NCBI GenBank assembly: GCA_014885115.2 | Contig: WKLE02001329.1 | Location: forward strand, 28,188 to 92,187 | DNA length: 64,000 nucleotides | Source: Asterionellopsis glacialis | Taxonomy: Eukaryota; Bacillariophyta; Plagiogrammaphyceae; Rhaphoneidales; Asterionellopsidaceae | Reading direction: 5' to 3' | Shown: in pieces, positions 8,799-20,000 of the stretch | Position numbering within the stretch: position 1 is the stretch's first letter | How the letters are laid out: the number at the start of each line of letters is the position of its first letter | Notes under the pieces: model-generated | What the model was told of the DNA's origin: nothing | Database searches by the model: none | Seen by the model: only the letters and a program-made list of their open reading frames with translations | Translations under genes and position numbers: made by a program

Positions 8799-11762
8799 AT
8801 GAGAATCATGTCAAGTGCAAATGAGAGAATGATTCTCAAAACTACGAGCCAAGAAGAACCAATTCTAGTAAAGACGACCTCCATAAATCATATCGACTTG
8901 AAACCTACTAACGAAACAACCGTTAGAGATTGGGAAGGATCATTTCGAGGTAGGCAAAATTCAACAAACGAACAAGATAAGCTATTTCAGAGTCTGTCTC
9001 AGCTTTCCATGGAAGGCAGAAAGGCTAATTCTGATGGAATCTCTTCCAGTGCGCCTTCTGGCGAAAGTGGAAAGTCGGTTTCGAGCAAGATTCATTCTTC
9101 CAGTCGGTCAAAAAGCACCGGAAGTAGTAACCACGAGAAAAATCTCACCAAGTCCTTCGTTTCTGGTATGAATAGACGACTTATTCCCGGCACAGAATCT
9201 AATCATCGTGGTTCAAGAGGAACAGATAGGTCCACTACATTCACTCGCCCTCAAAGCAGTCGAAGTGTGAATTGGGCGCCCGCACGAGAGCATATACGCC
9301 GGTCATCATATGATAGCTCTTCTTCCAAGCAAAGCGATTTAACCGATTCGACCTTGAAAGCCTCGAATAGATCAGAAATACAAATTTCAAAACTCTTTGG
9401 CGAAAATGGACCGGATCTTAATTCAGAACAGACCAAGAAAAACTCAGATGAGATACCACCAACAAAAGCAAACCCTTCTAAACGATGTATCTCAAACAAT
9501 TGTCCAAAATCTCTTTCAAATCTCCTACAGGCAACAGATAGTGAGATTGCTGTGGAAAAAGTTCATAATGATAACCAATCCGTCGCGGGAAGTTCCAATT
9601 CAAGCGGCAAATCAATTTTACGAGAAGGAAAGTATTCAACATTGTCTATTAAGAAAAAGAACGATGCTTCTGGTAAGGACAAGGTCACCGCGACTTCTCT
9701 GGAGAAAACAGCACCACCTCAAACTAATCTCAACCGGTTTCATACCAAAGCAAAGGAACTCGTGGAAGCAGACCGATTTATGTCTGACCCCACCATGCAC
9801 AGAAGAAATAGTTCACACTCAAAGCCATCAAACAAAACAAGAATGGACTCTTCTAACCTTGAAAATATCGATAGTGCACGTAGAGGGGAATCCGATTCCA
9901 TGGATGGAAGTAACTCGTCACGCAAAGCATCTGCATCCACTCGTAGTAATGAATTTCCCAGACGTGATTCTTACCGCAACGATGAGAAGCGCTCTTCAAC
10001 AAGACACTTTGATTCTCTTGTGGATTCCTCAAGAGGTGCAAGCTCACTGAACGAAAGTAGAGGAAAACGAACCGCAAAAATAGACGACCAAGAAAACGCT
10101 GCAAAAGGTTCAGTTCATCAAAACAACATACCATACCACCATAAAAGGAATACTGATGACGATATCAGCAGCTCCACCCGGATTTTACAACAAGAAGGTC
10201 GCAGGAGGAGACGATCGGATCCTGCCGTGTCCGCACAAAATGGCCTTGCAGGAAAGCGAGACGGTGTCTCCTTTGATGGACAAAATAGTATGCCCAATCT
10301 TGAGTCGAATGACATTCTACAAGAACACGAGGTACGAGAAGCTTACCGCCAAGTTTTGAACACTGAAAAAAAGCAGATTGTCCACAATAACGATAGACAA
10401 AGCAGAAACTATCAAAACCACCTTTTGCAGGATAAGAATGATTGTCACCAGAGTATTTCACCCACAGATGCTGCTGACAAAGATACCAACAACACTGTCC
10501 AGTTTTCGGAGCAAGAAATTTGCATGAAGACAGTGTACGACCCTTGTGTGTTTGCCAAAACAGGAGAGAGGGACGACGCCTATTGCAATGGACACAATAG
10601 CATGCCCAATCTTCATCAACTCCTAGAAGATTTCCCGAAGAAAATTGAATTGCCAGAAGCTCACGACGAAGTTTCAAACGAAGAAACATTGCCATTGGCC
10701 CCGTTACTAATGAAATCGCGATCTTTCACTGTCCAAAAAGGAATTGCTAGTCAAAGCTTGAACAGCAGTGGTCCAAATTGTACAGAACACCTGAATGTCC
10801 ATGCTGCAGAGACATGTAATGTAAACAGGCAACCTTCCAATCGTATGGAAAACAACATTACCTTTCACCGGCAGGCATCTGGTCGCAACCAGTATGAAGG
10901 TAACAGTCGGCCAGGTGATGGTAACTCGGTAGGTTTTCAAAGTTTGCAAGGACAAAGACAAAATTTTGTGCGGAACAGTTGGCCAAATGATGGCAAGGTG
11001 GAAAGTCTTCTCAATTTCCAAGCACAAAACCAAAACCAGCAGACGTTACACAAGCAGCGAGATCAGCTGTTCCAAAGGAAGCACCAGAACAGTGACTCGG
11101 CGCCCAAACTTACAAGACCAGTATCGAATACGGCCAGAAACTCCAGCTCATTAAATGCAGTGCCAGTATCTGACCAATACACGAATTCTAGAAATCATCC
11201 GCACCCCCGGGTAAGAACTCCAACTTCTGAAGATAATCACGTCATTCATCATTTCAAACAGCAGCTCCCACATGTTGTCCAACCGACGTTGTCATATCAG
11301 CAAGAATCAACTTCTCCTTACTACGAAGAGGAGCTGAAACATACCCATCTAGCGGAAAATGAACAGCATTCTTCCTATTCCCGACATCCAGTACAAGCGA
11401 AGAGCCCAAAAATCACCCCGGATTCATATAATTTAGTTGAACACAGTGAGCAGCGAATGCAAGAATCTATCCTTCAACAACGACAGCAACATTACAGAGA
11501 ACACCAGAAATTTCAGCATCGTGTACAAGAACAAAAACCTGCGTCTCTCCCTGTAAAACAGAAAAGCGGCTTGCAAAAATTCTTTGGAGGTAAAGCAAAG
11601 AAGCACAAACAGCCTATACCAGAGCCTCACCCCGAAGAAATCAAACAATCGCTACAGCCCACTCCCCAAGAAGCATATCAACAGCGCCTTGCTGTGGCAC
11701 AAGCAGCTTTTAATTCTATCACCCACAAGGAAGAAATCATGCCTGCCTGGGAGGTACTATGA
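8799..11762 (+). CDS. Large Ser/Asn/Gln/Arg-rich protein, probably disordered
   Basis: A single open frame of 987 codons, with an alternative in-frame ATG four codons in (8811). I do not recognise a family. The protein is hydrophilic throughout, rich in Ser, Asn, Gln, Arg and Lys, without a signal peptide or membrane segment, and probably mostly unstructured. Visible internal repeats: NSMPNL at 496-501 and 600-605, each preceded by a G-x-RD-rich segment ~10 residues earlier, and a NSRPGDG / NSWPNDG pair near 705 and 727. SR- and RRRRSDP-type basic clusters could be phosphorylation or RNA-binding sites. Near residues 920-930 lies a basic patch (LQKFFGGKAKKHK), followed by a proline-rich segment and a more helical end. 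Long uninterrupted coding over 3 kb argues that the gene is real; function unknown. Confidence 0.75.
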   Translation: MRIMSSANERMILKTTSQEEPILVKTTSINHIDLKPTNETTVRDWEGSFRGRQNSTNEQDKLFQSLSQLSMEGRKANSDGISSSAPSGESGKSVSSKIHSSSRSKSTGSSNHEKNLTKSFVSGMNRRLIPGTESNHRGSRGTDRSTTFTRPQSSRSVNWAPAREHIRRSSYDSSSSKQSDLTDSTLKASNRSEIQISKLFGENGPDLNSEQTKKNSDEIPPTKANPSKRCISNNCPKSLSNLLQATDSEIAVEKVHNDNQSVAGSSNSSGKSILREGKYSTLSIKKKNDASGKDKVTATSLEKTAPPQTNLNRFHTKAKELVEADRFMSDPTMHRRNSSHSKPSNKTRMDSSNLENIDSARRGESDSMDGSNSSRKASASTRSNEFPRRDSYRNDEKRSSTRHFDSLVDSSRGASSLNESRGKRTAKIDDQENAAKGSVHQNNIPYHHKRNTDDDISSSTRILQQEGRRRRRSDPAVSAQNGLAGKRDGVSFDGQNSMPNLESNDILQEHEVREAYRQVLNTEKKQIVHNNDRQSRNYQNHLLQDKNDCHQSISPTDAADKDTNNTVQFSEQEICMKTVYDPCVFAKTGERDDAYCNGHNSMPNLHQLLEDFPKKIELPEAHDEVSNEETLPLAPLLMKSRSFTVQKGIASQSLNSSGPNCTEHLNVHAAETCNVNRQPSNRMENNITFHRQASGRNQYEGNSRPGDGNSVGFQSLQGQRQNFVRNSWPNDGKVESLLNFQAQNQNQQTLHKQRDQLFQRKHQNSDSAPKLTRPVSNTARNSSSLNAVPVSDQYTNSRNHPHPRVRTPTSEDNHVIHHFKQQLPHVVQPTLSYQQESTSPYYEEELKHTHLAENEQHSSYSRHPVQAKSPKITPDSYNLVEHSEQRMQESILQQRQQHYREHQKFQHRVQEQKPASLPVKQKSGLQKFFGGKAKKHKQPIPEPHPEEIKQSLQPTPQEAYQQRLAVAQAAFNSITHKEEIMPAWEVL

Positions 11763-12649
11763 ATAGAAAAGATATCAAAAGAGTTATTTTAAGAGATGTA
11801 ACATATAATCGTGAAAAATGGAAAAAGAATACTAGAGCTTCAATCATGATTCGATTTTCGATATTTTTAGAAATTGAATATGTATTTGTGAAATGTGTCC
11901 AAACCTACTAGAGCTTGTATTCATAAAATATTTCGTTCATCCACAATGCTATTTATGCATTTCTATATATATTGACAATCCTGTCTGAACGGAATGGATC
12001 AGCGCTTGCACATGCCTTCATCTACTCTACTAAAACATTTTGAAAGGGTGGAATTGTTAAGATTCTTCTTGTTCCTGTTTGTTTCGTTTTCTTTATGTAG
12101 TGCTGGTACATCACCATTTTCAGATGCTATTTCATCGTCGGCCCAAGGGTAGGGTTTCAGGATATGTCGTAAAATCTTATCTTTCCTCGATCCATCACAT
12201 ACAAATCGTTTCGTTCGATCAAGGTTTCCTCCGGGACCACAAGCTATGCCGTTTCTTCGCAGATTGGAAAGTTATCCTTCCTTTAACAATTCTATCAAAT
12301 ATATATATAGTGGTGCTATATTTTGAAACAATGCAACATGCAAGTGCTGGAACTATTATCAGCACAATCCTGTGCCTGTTCCACATTATCAAAATATATT
12401 GCTCAAGTTTCCCCAAGTTTGCTTGTGAGGTGCAATACTTCTACGGTCATGTGAGTAGTATAGTATTCCAGAGATAGACATTTTTTATTACTTCTGGTAC
12501 CACTGCTTTACACAAAGTATCCTACTGGTGAGTGTCCTCCGTTTTTTTTTGACTTCATGTGATCCCTATCAGTAGTTCATATTTACAAGTATGATTCTTC
12601 TACCCGTGTCTACTATAGGCTAGTTTTTGACATCTTTAGAACCTCTGAT

Positions 12650-12822
12650 TGAACAATTTGGAAGTATTGCTCTTCCAATGGATTGAAAAGGGTATATGGC
12701 CTGAATTTGAGTATTTTTTTAAAAGAAATGCGTCAAAAGTATATTGACAATAATATGTCCATTTCCTCTGAAGAAATTGTCCAGCGTGTCAATATGGCTT
12801 TGAATCATTTTCAACTACAGTA
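12650..12822 (+). pseudogene. Decayed coding fragment, family unknown
   Basis: Frame A (12650-12738) reads WIEKGIWPEFEYFF and frame B (12727-12822) reads EMRQKYIDNNMSISSEEIV up to a TAA. Both look protein-like, and they would join if one T were removed from the T-run at 12714-12720. No larger protein could be assembled and the family was not recognised, so this is recorded as a possible broken gene or transposon remnant. Confidence 0.3.
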
Positions 12823-13040
12823 ATCGTTGGCCAAATGGTAGCCAGCACTTTATACTGTATCGCATATATTGCTGCAATTTGGAAACTTATCATAACCTTT
12901 CATGAATTTGTTTAGAATAATAACTGTATCGTGACAGAAATCAACCGCAAAATAGTATGTTCATCTATTTCTCTATTATTTTGTTTTGAGTTTTTGCTAG
13001 TTTTTGTACTACGAGCACTCTCTCTAAAGAGGACTCTCTA

Positions 13041-13282
13041 GTGTCTACTCTACCGGCCGTTTTCCCTCAATTGAGGAAATTTTCAACCAATCAGAAACTG
13101 GACAGCACCCTTCTGAAAATTAAAGCACACCGGCCTTACTCCAAGATACAGAATTTGATGGAGAATTCGGTGGTGACATCGGTTGATTGTGAAAATGCGT
13201 TCTTTGGTGTTTTCTGATTGGTTGAAAATTGTCCTCAATTGAGGCACTATGCCTCAATTGAGGACAATGGTAGAGTAGACAC
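13041..13282. mobile_element. MITE-like element with TA target duplication
   Basis: The ends are perfect inverted repeats of at least 14 bases (GTGTCTACTCTACC at 13041-13054; its complement at 13269-13282), each flanked by TA at 13039-13040 and 13283-13284. Further in, the arms again pair through CCTCAATTGAGG and TTTTCAACCAATCAGAAA, with small insertions between. There is no coding capacity. Short length, long inverted arms and TA flanks are the signature of a non-autonomous Tc1/mariner-type element. Confidence 0.8.
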
Positions 13283-13819
13283 TAGAACTAGCTAGAGGAC
13301 CTATCAGGTACGAGTACAGTACGACATTACAAAGAGAGTTTGTTCTTCAATGGTTCTGTAGATAATATAATAATAATGTTTCTTATTATGTAAAATAGGC
13401 CCTTTTGACAAATTTATAAATTATTTTAAATAGGTACTATTTTTTGTATACAAAAATTCTCTCTTTCTTTTTCGAAGAAGTGGTTCTCCGCCTTCGAACA
13501 TCAACGAACAATACGGAGAATCAAATAGTACTGTTCCTGTATAGTTTTACACACACAGTACCAGGTACAGATCAGACTGAACCATTTTCATATTAATTAT
13601 GTATCCCAGATATTTGGGGTACTACTTTGCAACAGTAGTGTGGATAACAATCTTTAAGTATTATTATAGATATTTAGGAGTACGATTAACGGCCGAACTG
13701 TACTTATGAATTGGACTTTCTATTTCGACTTCAACTTATTTTAAACTATGTCAACGTTCTTCTTCTACTTTACTTTATTCGCTATATTACATGGAGCTGT
13801 CATTTCGGATGACCCGTTT

Positions 13820-14040
13820 GTAGGAGTCTGTCTGGTACCGGTACCGACTAGGACCCTATTTGTACGGTAGTACCTGGTAGGACCTACCATCTCAATATTA
13901 TGTAAACGAAGGAGGACTGCATTATTTTGGGGTCCAATTAAAATAGTACCTGTATACTAAGTATATAGGCAAAGCACCGTACCAGGTACAGTGTACACTA
14001 AATTAATCTCTCTCCTACATTTGGTACCTGGTACTTGAAT
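13820..14040. repeat. Cluster of GGTACC-type palindromic motifs upstream of the secreted giant
   Basis: About eight motifs of the type GGTACCGGTACC, CCTGGTAGG, ACCAGGTAC and GGTACCTGGTAC occur within 220 bases, ending about 50 bases before the ATG at 14087. They could contribute to the promoter or 5' leader of this gene, but similar clusters also lie far from any start codon. Confidence 0.6.
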
Positions 14041-14086
14041 GCATTGATACATTTATTCTCAGGCACATGTTTTGGGGTCTTTGACC

Positions 14087-17000
14087 ATGACGACGTCTTC
14101 TTGCGACCACCAACCATCGCGATGGTTTTTCATTCTACGCCGTATATATCTCCTCGGTACTTTACAACTTCTATGCTATACAGATATTGTATTAGCGGCT
14201 GAAGAAGTAATTGTACCTGATGACTACAGTACATTGGAGAATGCATTAGAAGCAGGTCAAACCGAAATATTCCTACGTGATGGAACCCATGGCATTTATA
14301 ATGACAATCTTGAAATTGTCCTTCCAAATGTTCATATTCGTGGTGAATCACGCGATAATACGATTTTAAAAAAGAAATATGATAGCAGTAGCAATAGCTT
14401 TCTTCTGGTTGTGAAGAATACTGCCAATGTAACTGTGAAAGATCTTACGTTGGATAACGCAGTATTTCATGTTATCAATTCAAATTACACAACTCTTGAA
14501 CATACATTCTTCAACAATGGAACAGTTACCTTTGCTGGACCAACAAATCAATATGATGTGGGACAAGAAACGATCGATGCATACTGCCATTCCCATTTAG
14601 ATCAATGGAATGTCATTCACAACAATATTATTAGTTTTGATGACAATGTCATTCATAACTTTTTAGTATCATTTGCACTTCAACAAAATGGTCAAGTTTC
14701 CAGCAATGAAGTGATTGGCGGTGGCATATTACTGACGATGAATAAGAATTTGCAGTGCAAGAACAACGCAATTGTGAATTCTATTGATGTTGGCATGAAT
14801 GTTGCAGTCCCCGCAGAACGTAATTGGATTGTTGATAATCAAATTTCGTTTTCCAAAGGTTCAGGAATTAAAGCGAGCCGTCAAATGGACCAAGTCGATA
14901 TAGCATCCGGCGAAACTCTTACACCCTTGTCCTACCGCGCTACCGGTATTATCATGGCACGTAACCATATCCATGATACAAGATTCATGGGGATTGAAAT
15001 TAATCACCTGTTAGGTGCCATTATTGAAGATAATATTGTAAAAAAGGTCGACTTTAATGGTATACACATGGGTCATTCTGATGGAACGAATCTAAAAGAA
15101 AACAAGATTGAAGATTTTGGACAATCAGTTCATCGGACACCAATTCATGATACACTTTGGGATGATACACAAAATTCTGGAATCTATGGTGATACAAAGA
15201 CTACCAAGTCAGTATTGTATAGAAATGTAATTGACCAACGTAGTAGTGACGGTGGAAGCTATGGCATTAAAATCAAATCGGGTGCCGAAAATGTGCAAAA
15301 TGCTGTTATTGAAAATACAATTGTCGGTGATAGCTATGTAAATAGCAAAGTTGATGTTCCTAGCTCGGGGAATAACACCGCCGTAATAAACGAAGAAGTA
15401 ATTGAATCAATCATATTTAAAGATGTTCAAGATGCATTTGCTTATGATACAGAATACGCAGCTACAATCCCAAGCGAATATTATACGATGGGAGAGGCTG
15501 GGAATATAAGGTAAGTTTTGGAATAAAAATGCATTCTTGATTATTGCTCTTTTGTGGTGTACTGGTACCAACCCCATTCATCATTCAAGATATATGTTCT
15601 ATATTATGCAGTGCAATATTTCTTAATGTCTATGTTGTCTTTCAAAAAACTGATTGCTTATAATCTGCAGTTGTCTAAGAGCTCTGAATGTAAACTCAAT
15701 TGCACAAGCGGTAGAGAATGGCGATGAAGACTACCTTTACATGAAAACAACACCATGGGTATGTATAGAACTTTCTAAATCACAAGAAAACAAAATAATG
15801 GATGGATCTTTTTCAGCCTCGTTCACAACTAACCTACTATTTTTCTTTGTGTGTGGGTGTTCCTATATTTAAAACGATTTATGTGTATACATCAGCATTC
15901 GGTAGAACTCAGTTTTGATTGTAAACAAAAAGATACTAACATTTATAATGGGAATTGGAAATGTACCAAGGCCTGTTATGGTCCGTTACCAAAAATTACA
16001 GAATATCCTTATCTAACTTTCAAGGCAAAGTATATTGGACCCGCAGATTATTATTGCCCACCAAAGATATCATTCGGAAAACGCTATCCAGGGTATAGCT
16101 CTAAACCAATTGAGCTACAGGGTACCTATGTCGATGGTGGCTCAGTGCTTCCGGGGGATTGGCGTCAAGTTGGTAAGTACACAAGTACACAATGCATATT
16201 GTACTTGAAATACAGCTAGTGCGTTCTGAAGTGAAAGAGAAGATGATACATCCATTCCCCCCCCTATGTCAATTCAGCATTGTGACGGACTAAAGCAAGT
16301 AAAAAAGCTAACATTTTTTGTTTGTTTCTTCTAATTAAAAATGAATCACATTTCTTTGTATGCCACCAGTCATTCCTACTGCCGATTTTGTGAATCATGA
16401 AGATACGCAATGCAAAAATAAAACCGACTCCAGCACTTGCAATTGCACTGTTGACGAAAACAATAACGAAAAGTGTGAGTGTTTATATCCTACAGACGAG
16501 GCTTCCTGCAGCCTTAATTGGCCGGACCTTGCTGACACCAAGAGTTTATGGTTTAAGACGTGTGGAAGAAGTGCTGAATACTTCATGATGGACCTGAAAC
16601 TCACAGACAACCCTCCTGATATTCAAGAAGTCGTATTTGTTCCTCCATCCATGTTCCCTTCTATGGCTCCTTCTATGGAACCAAGCTCTTTGCCAACTGC
16701 TGAGGCGAGTTCAAGTCCAACTGGTAACCCAACTAAGGCACCCACAGCTTCACCAACTACTTATCACCATGGAGTTGAAACCCTTATCTCTTCCGGGGAA
16801 ACGATACTTCACATTTCTCAACCAAACCAACTCTTCACCTTGACAAAGGCCAAAGTGAACAATGATACAGGCGCCATATCTCATATTGTACCAATTGCAC
16901 GATCTTATGAAGGTCATAATTGGGAAGCTTCTCCAGGAGATTTTGCTACAAATTTTTTTCGAGAGCAATCTTTGACATGCACTAACATTGAGAATGATAA

Positions 17001-20000
17001 TACTTGCGTAGTAGTGCTCCCTTCACTTCAAAATGGTGAGTCATACTTACTTTCGACGTATGAGCACACCCTACCGGAACGTGACAAGATTGCTAGATTT
17101 CTAGAAAGGACAACATTCGGACCTACCTTAGGAGAAGTGAACGAATGGATGGCCCAACCAGGTGACATGTTCAATAATTCTGCCACTTGGATTGCACTAC
17201 AGATGAATGATACACAGACTAGGCCTACAAGCCATCGAGAATACTTTCGTACACGTGTGAATTCAAGGGTAAGAAGAAAAAAGAAAATTGCGAACAGTAA
17301 TCCAGAATCTCCCATTCTTGCCCCTTGAACCTATTCCTGTTATTGTTAACATTGCATTATGTACTACTAAACTTTCTCTAATTTCAGTTGTCTCAACCAA
17401 GAAGGGCCGCCCGTACCAATCACGCCTGCAATGCCTACTCTCGTTGGCGTAAGTTTGCTTTCAGTGACAAAGATGCAATTTACTACACTCCATACTATTT
17501 GAGAATCAGTGGAAACGGTCCCTATGTTATATACTACGCTGATCATCCCCGGGTAGTTGTACAAACAATCGCCTTTACTGATGGTACCACTGATTATCAA
17601 TTCAACGATACATTTGCGTATCGCTTTTGCCGAATTACGGAACGAGTAGGTGGGGACATCGGAATATATCTCGAAGATGGTTCCTGTAAGAAATTTCCCA
17701 ATCCCGTCATCGACTTCAGTGGATATGAAGAACTTCCTGAGTTTGTCGTGGATCTCCCGGATGATCCTAATCTATTGCGTGTAATCGATGAAGCAGATTC
17801 ACAAGGCGAGGAGATGATTTTACTTTCTGACTTGAACAGTACAAATTGCAATGAAATCCCGGCAGTAGTTGAAGAAGGTGACGCACCTGTTTTTGGACGA
17901 CTTCCAAATGGAACCTTGTTACTTCACGACCCGCATGTTCTCCTCGAGAGAAACACTCTCGACGAGTTTATAGTGGATGGTGGTGGAGAAACCCAACTTG
18001 ATACCGGGGGATTGACTTGGTGCGCGAATGTTCCAAGGACCTTTGTGAACGAGCATTCTTGTGCTATTTCAGAATCTGTGAGTGCCTGTGGTCCCACGAC
18101 TGTGACGGAAACGCACATAACGCTTGATGAGCAAAACATCCGAAATCTTCAAGTACTATCTGGTCGATATGTTTATTCAATTTTAGGCTTGGCTGTGACC
18201 TCTTTGAAGCCTCTTTGTACGCCGGAGCTGAAATTGCGCTGGGAGTTGAAGGAAAGTATTTCTTGTAATCCAACTCCATTGGGAAACAACACGATGGATA
18301 TTCTGTTCGAGCGTTTTAATTCAAACACTGACACAAATCCGACTCTTCGTGACTTTTATTTTCCGGGTCAAGAAACACAATGTGATGACTCAGACAATAC
18401 GGTCACTGAGGTCGAGGTCGAAATACACGGAGTTTGTTGGAAGCGCGTCCATCCCGCACACAAGGGCGTATACGATCTGACATACTGGACAAGGGAAGAT
18501 ACCCATCCTGGCAATATGTATGCTGCTATGAACAATCACTCCCATCCAATTAAAAAATGGGCAGATATAGATGGAAGTGCCTTCTTAACTTATCCAAGTT
18601 CACATCCTGTTGACGGTGAATTCAACCACCCAATAAGTCGATGGGAAAATAATTACGAATCCTTTCACTATCTTGGGAAACTTGGCGACTCTTTGCGTTA
18701 TCGCGATCTTCCTAATGAACTTCGATTAGAACAAGTTGCTAATCACTATAATGCAACAGGCAGTAACGGTGGAAGTGGGGTTGTAATTTGCGGGTCCGAT
18801 GGAGAAGTTAGAAACGACCCAACGCTAGGGTCAATTTTCAAACTGTCAGCACAGTTAGATCCAAGCTACATGAATGGCTTACAAAAGCAATACGTTTGGA
18901 CTATGATTGCCATAGCAGGTACTGACCAACTCCGCCAGAGGGTTGCATGGGCTCTGTCTCAGATCTTTGTTCTAGCAAAACCCTCTGTGGGAAATTGGTA
19001 CGAAAACAGCGAGACTTTCTCCGAATATTACGACATCTTTGTCAAGGAAGCATTTGGGAGCTACAAGGATATCTTGCGCCGTATTAGCTACAGTCCACTT
19101 ATGGCAGAGAACCTATCATACCTTGAATCTAGGAGTTCTGCCTACATGTGGGAAAGGTTTCAGCAGGTTGTTTATGCTGATGAAAATTTTGCTAGAGAGG
19201 TAAGAATTAATTGAATATTGTGGACAAGGTTTCTTAACAGTGATGGATTCACTAACCTTTCTCTTTGGCATTCTCTTTAACTTTCTAAAGATAATGCAAC
19301 TTTTTTCTACAGGCATCGTTGAACTCAATATCGATGGTAGTTCCAATCTAGATGACAATGGGGATGAAATTCTAGTATATACGAATGAAGATATCATGTC
19401 ATTTGCCCGTGCTTGGACTGGCTTTAAGCGATACCCCCCAAGAGGTAACATCGAAGAAGTATCTTGGACAGCTAATCGTGTTGACCCCATGCAAATAGAG
19501 GCAGATTGGCGTGACCGATTTCCGAAAACAGATCTAAGCGGTGGGTATATTGGAGACAAGTACCCTCTTTGTTCTAACTTCCCTCACCAAATGTTTCTAA
19601 GGAAGGGCGCTCGATATAGGCTCCTGGGTAGCTCTAGTATGCCCGAGTTGATGCCAGAGCAGTCTTCTAATGTTGTCAAGTTGGTGCTGGGCGCCGAATC
19701 ATCACTAGGTAATCGACTTTGTAACAAAGACGCCAATGACATCTGCCGTTATTCCAGCGTCGTCTCATTGGCATCAAACGTTGTATGCCACGGAAGCGAG
19801 TGCAATATTGACACTGCCCGGGTTGTTCAAGTCGCAGATAATGTCTTTTACGAATATGTTAGACCACCTTGCGTAGAAATGTCTTGGTATCAAGATGCAA
19901 AGAAGGTCATGGGTAAATATGGACATAATGAAATTGCATGTGCAAATCCTCTTTTACAGGTCGCCTCAGAGGCATGCTGCGAAAATGGTTCTACCGATGC

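Larger units (their letters stand above)
11763..14086. other. Intergenic region with a MITE and palindromic motifs
   Basis: No intact gene is supported. It holds a short decayed coding fragment (12650-12822), a 242 bp MITE-like element (13041-13282) and a cluster of GGTACC motifs just upstream of the next gene. A 132-codon open frame at 12079-12477 starts from a non-ATG codon, has no recognisable motif and is treated as chance. Confidence 0.55.

Noticed and set aside
9397..10050. 217-codon open frame in a second frame of the 987-codon gene
   Set aside because: It lies wholly inside the longer frame and is explained by low-complexity A-rich coding sequence.
12079..12477. 132-codon forward open frame
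   Set aside because: Starts without ATG, no recognisable domain, overlapped by an antisense frame; likely chance in AT-rich DNA.
16637..16843. Leu-rich open frame in the PS/T linker of the secreted giant
   Set aside because: It is an alternate frame of the repetitive Pro/Ser/Thr-coding sequence.
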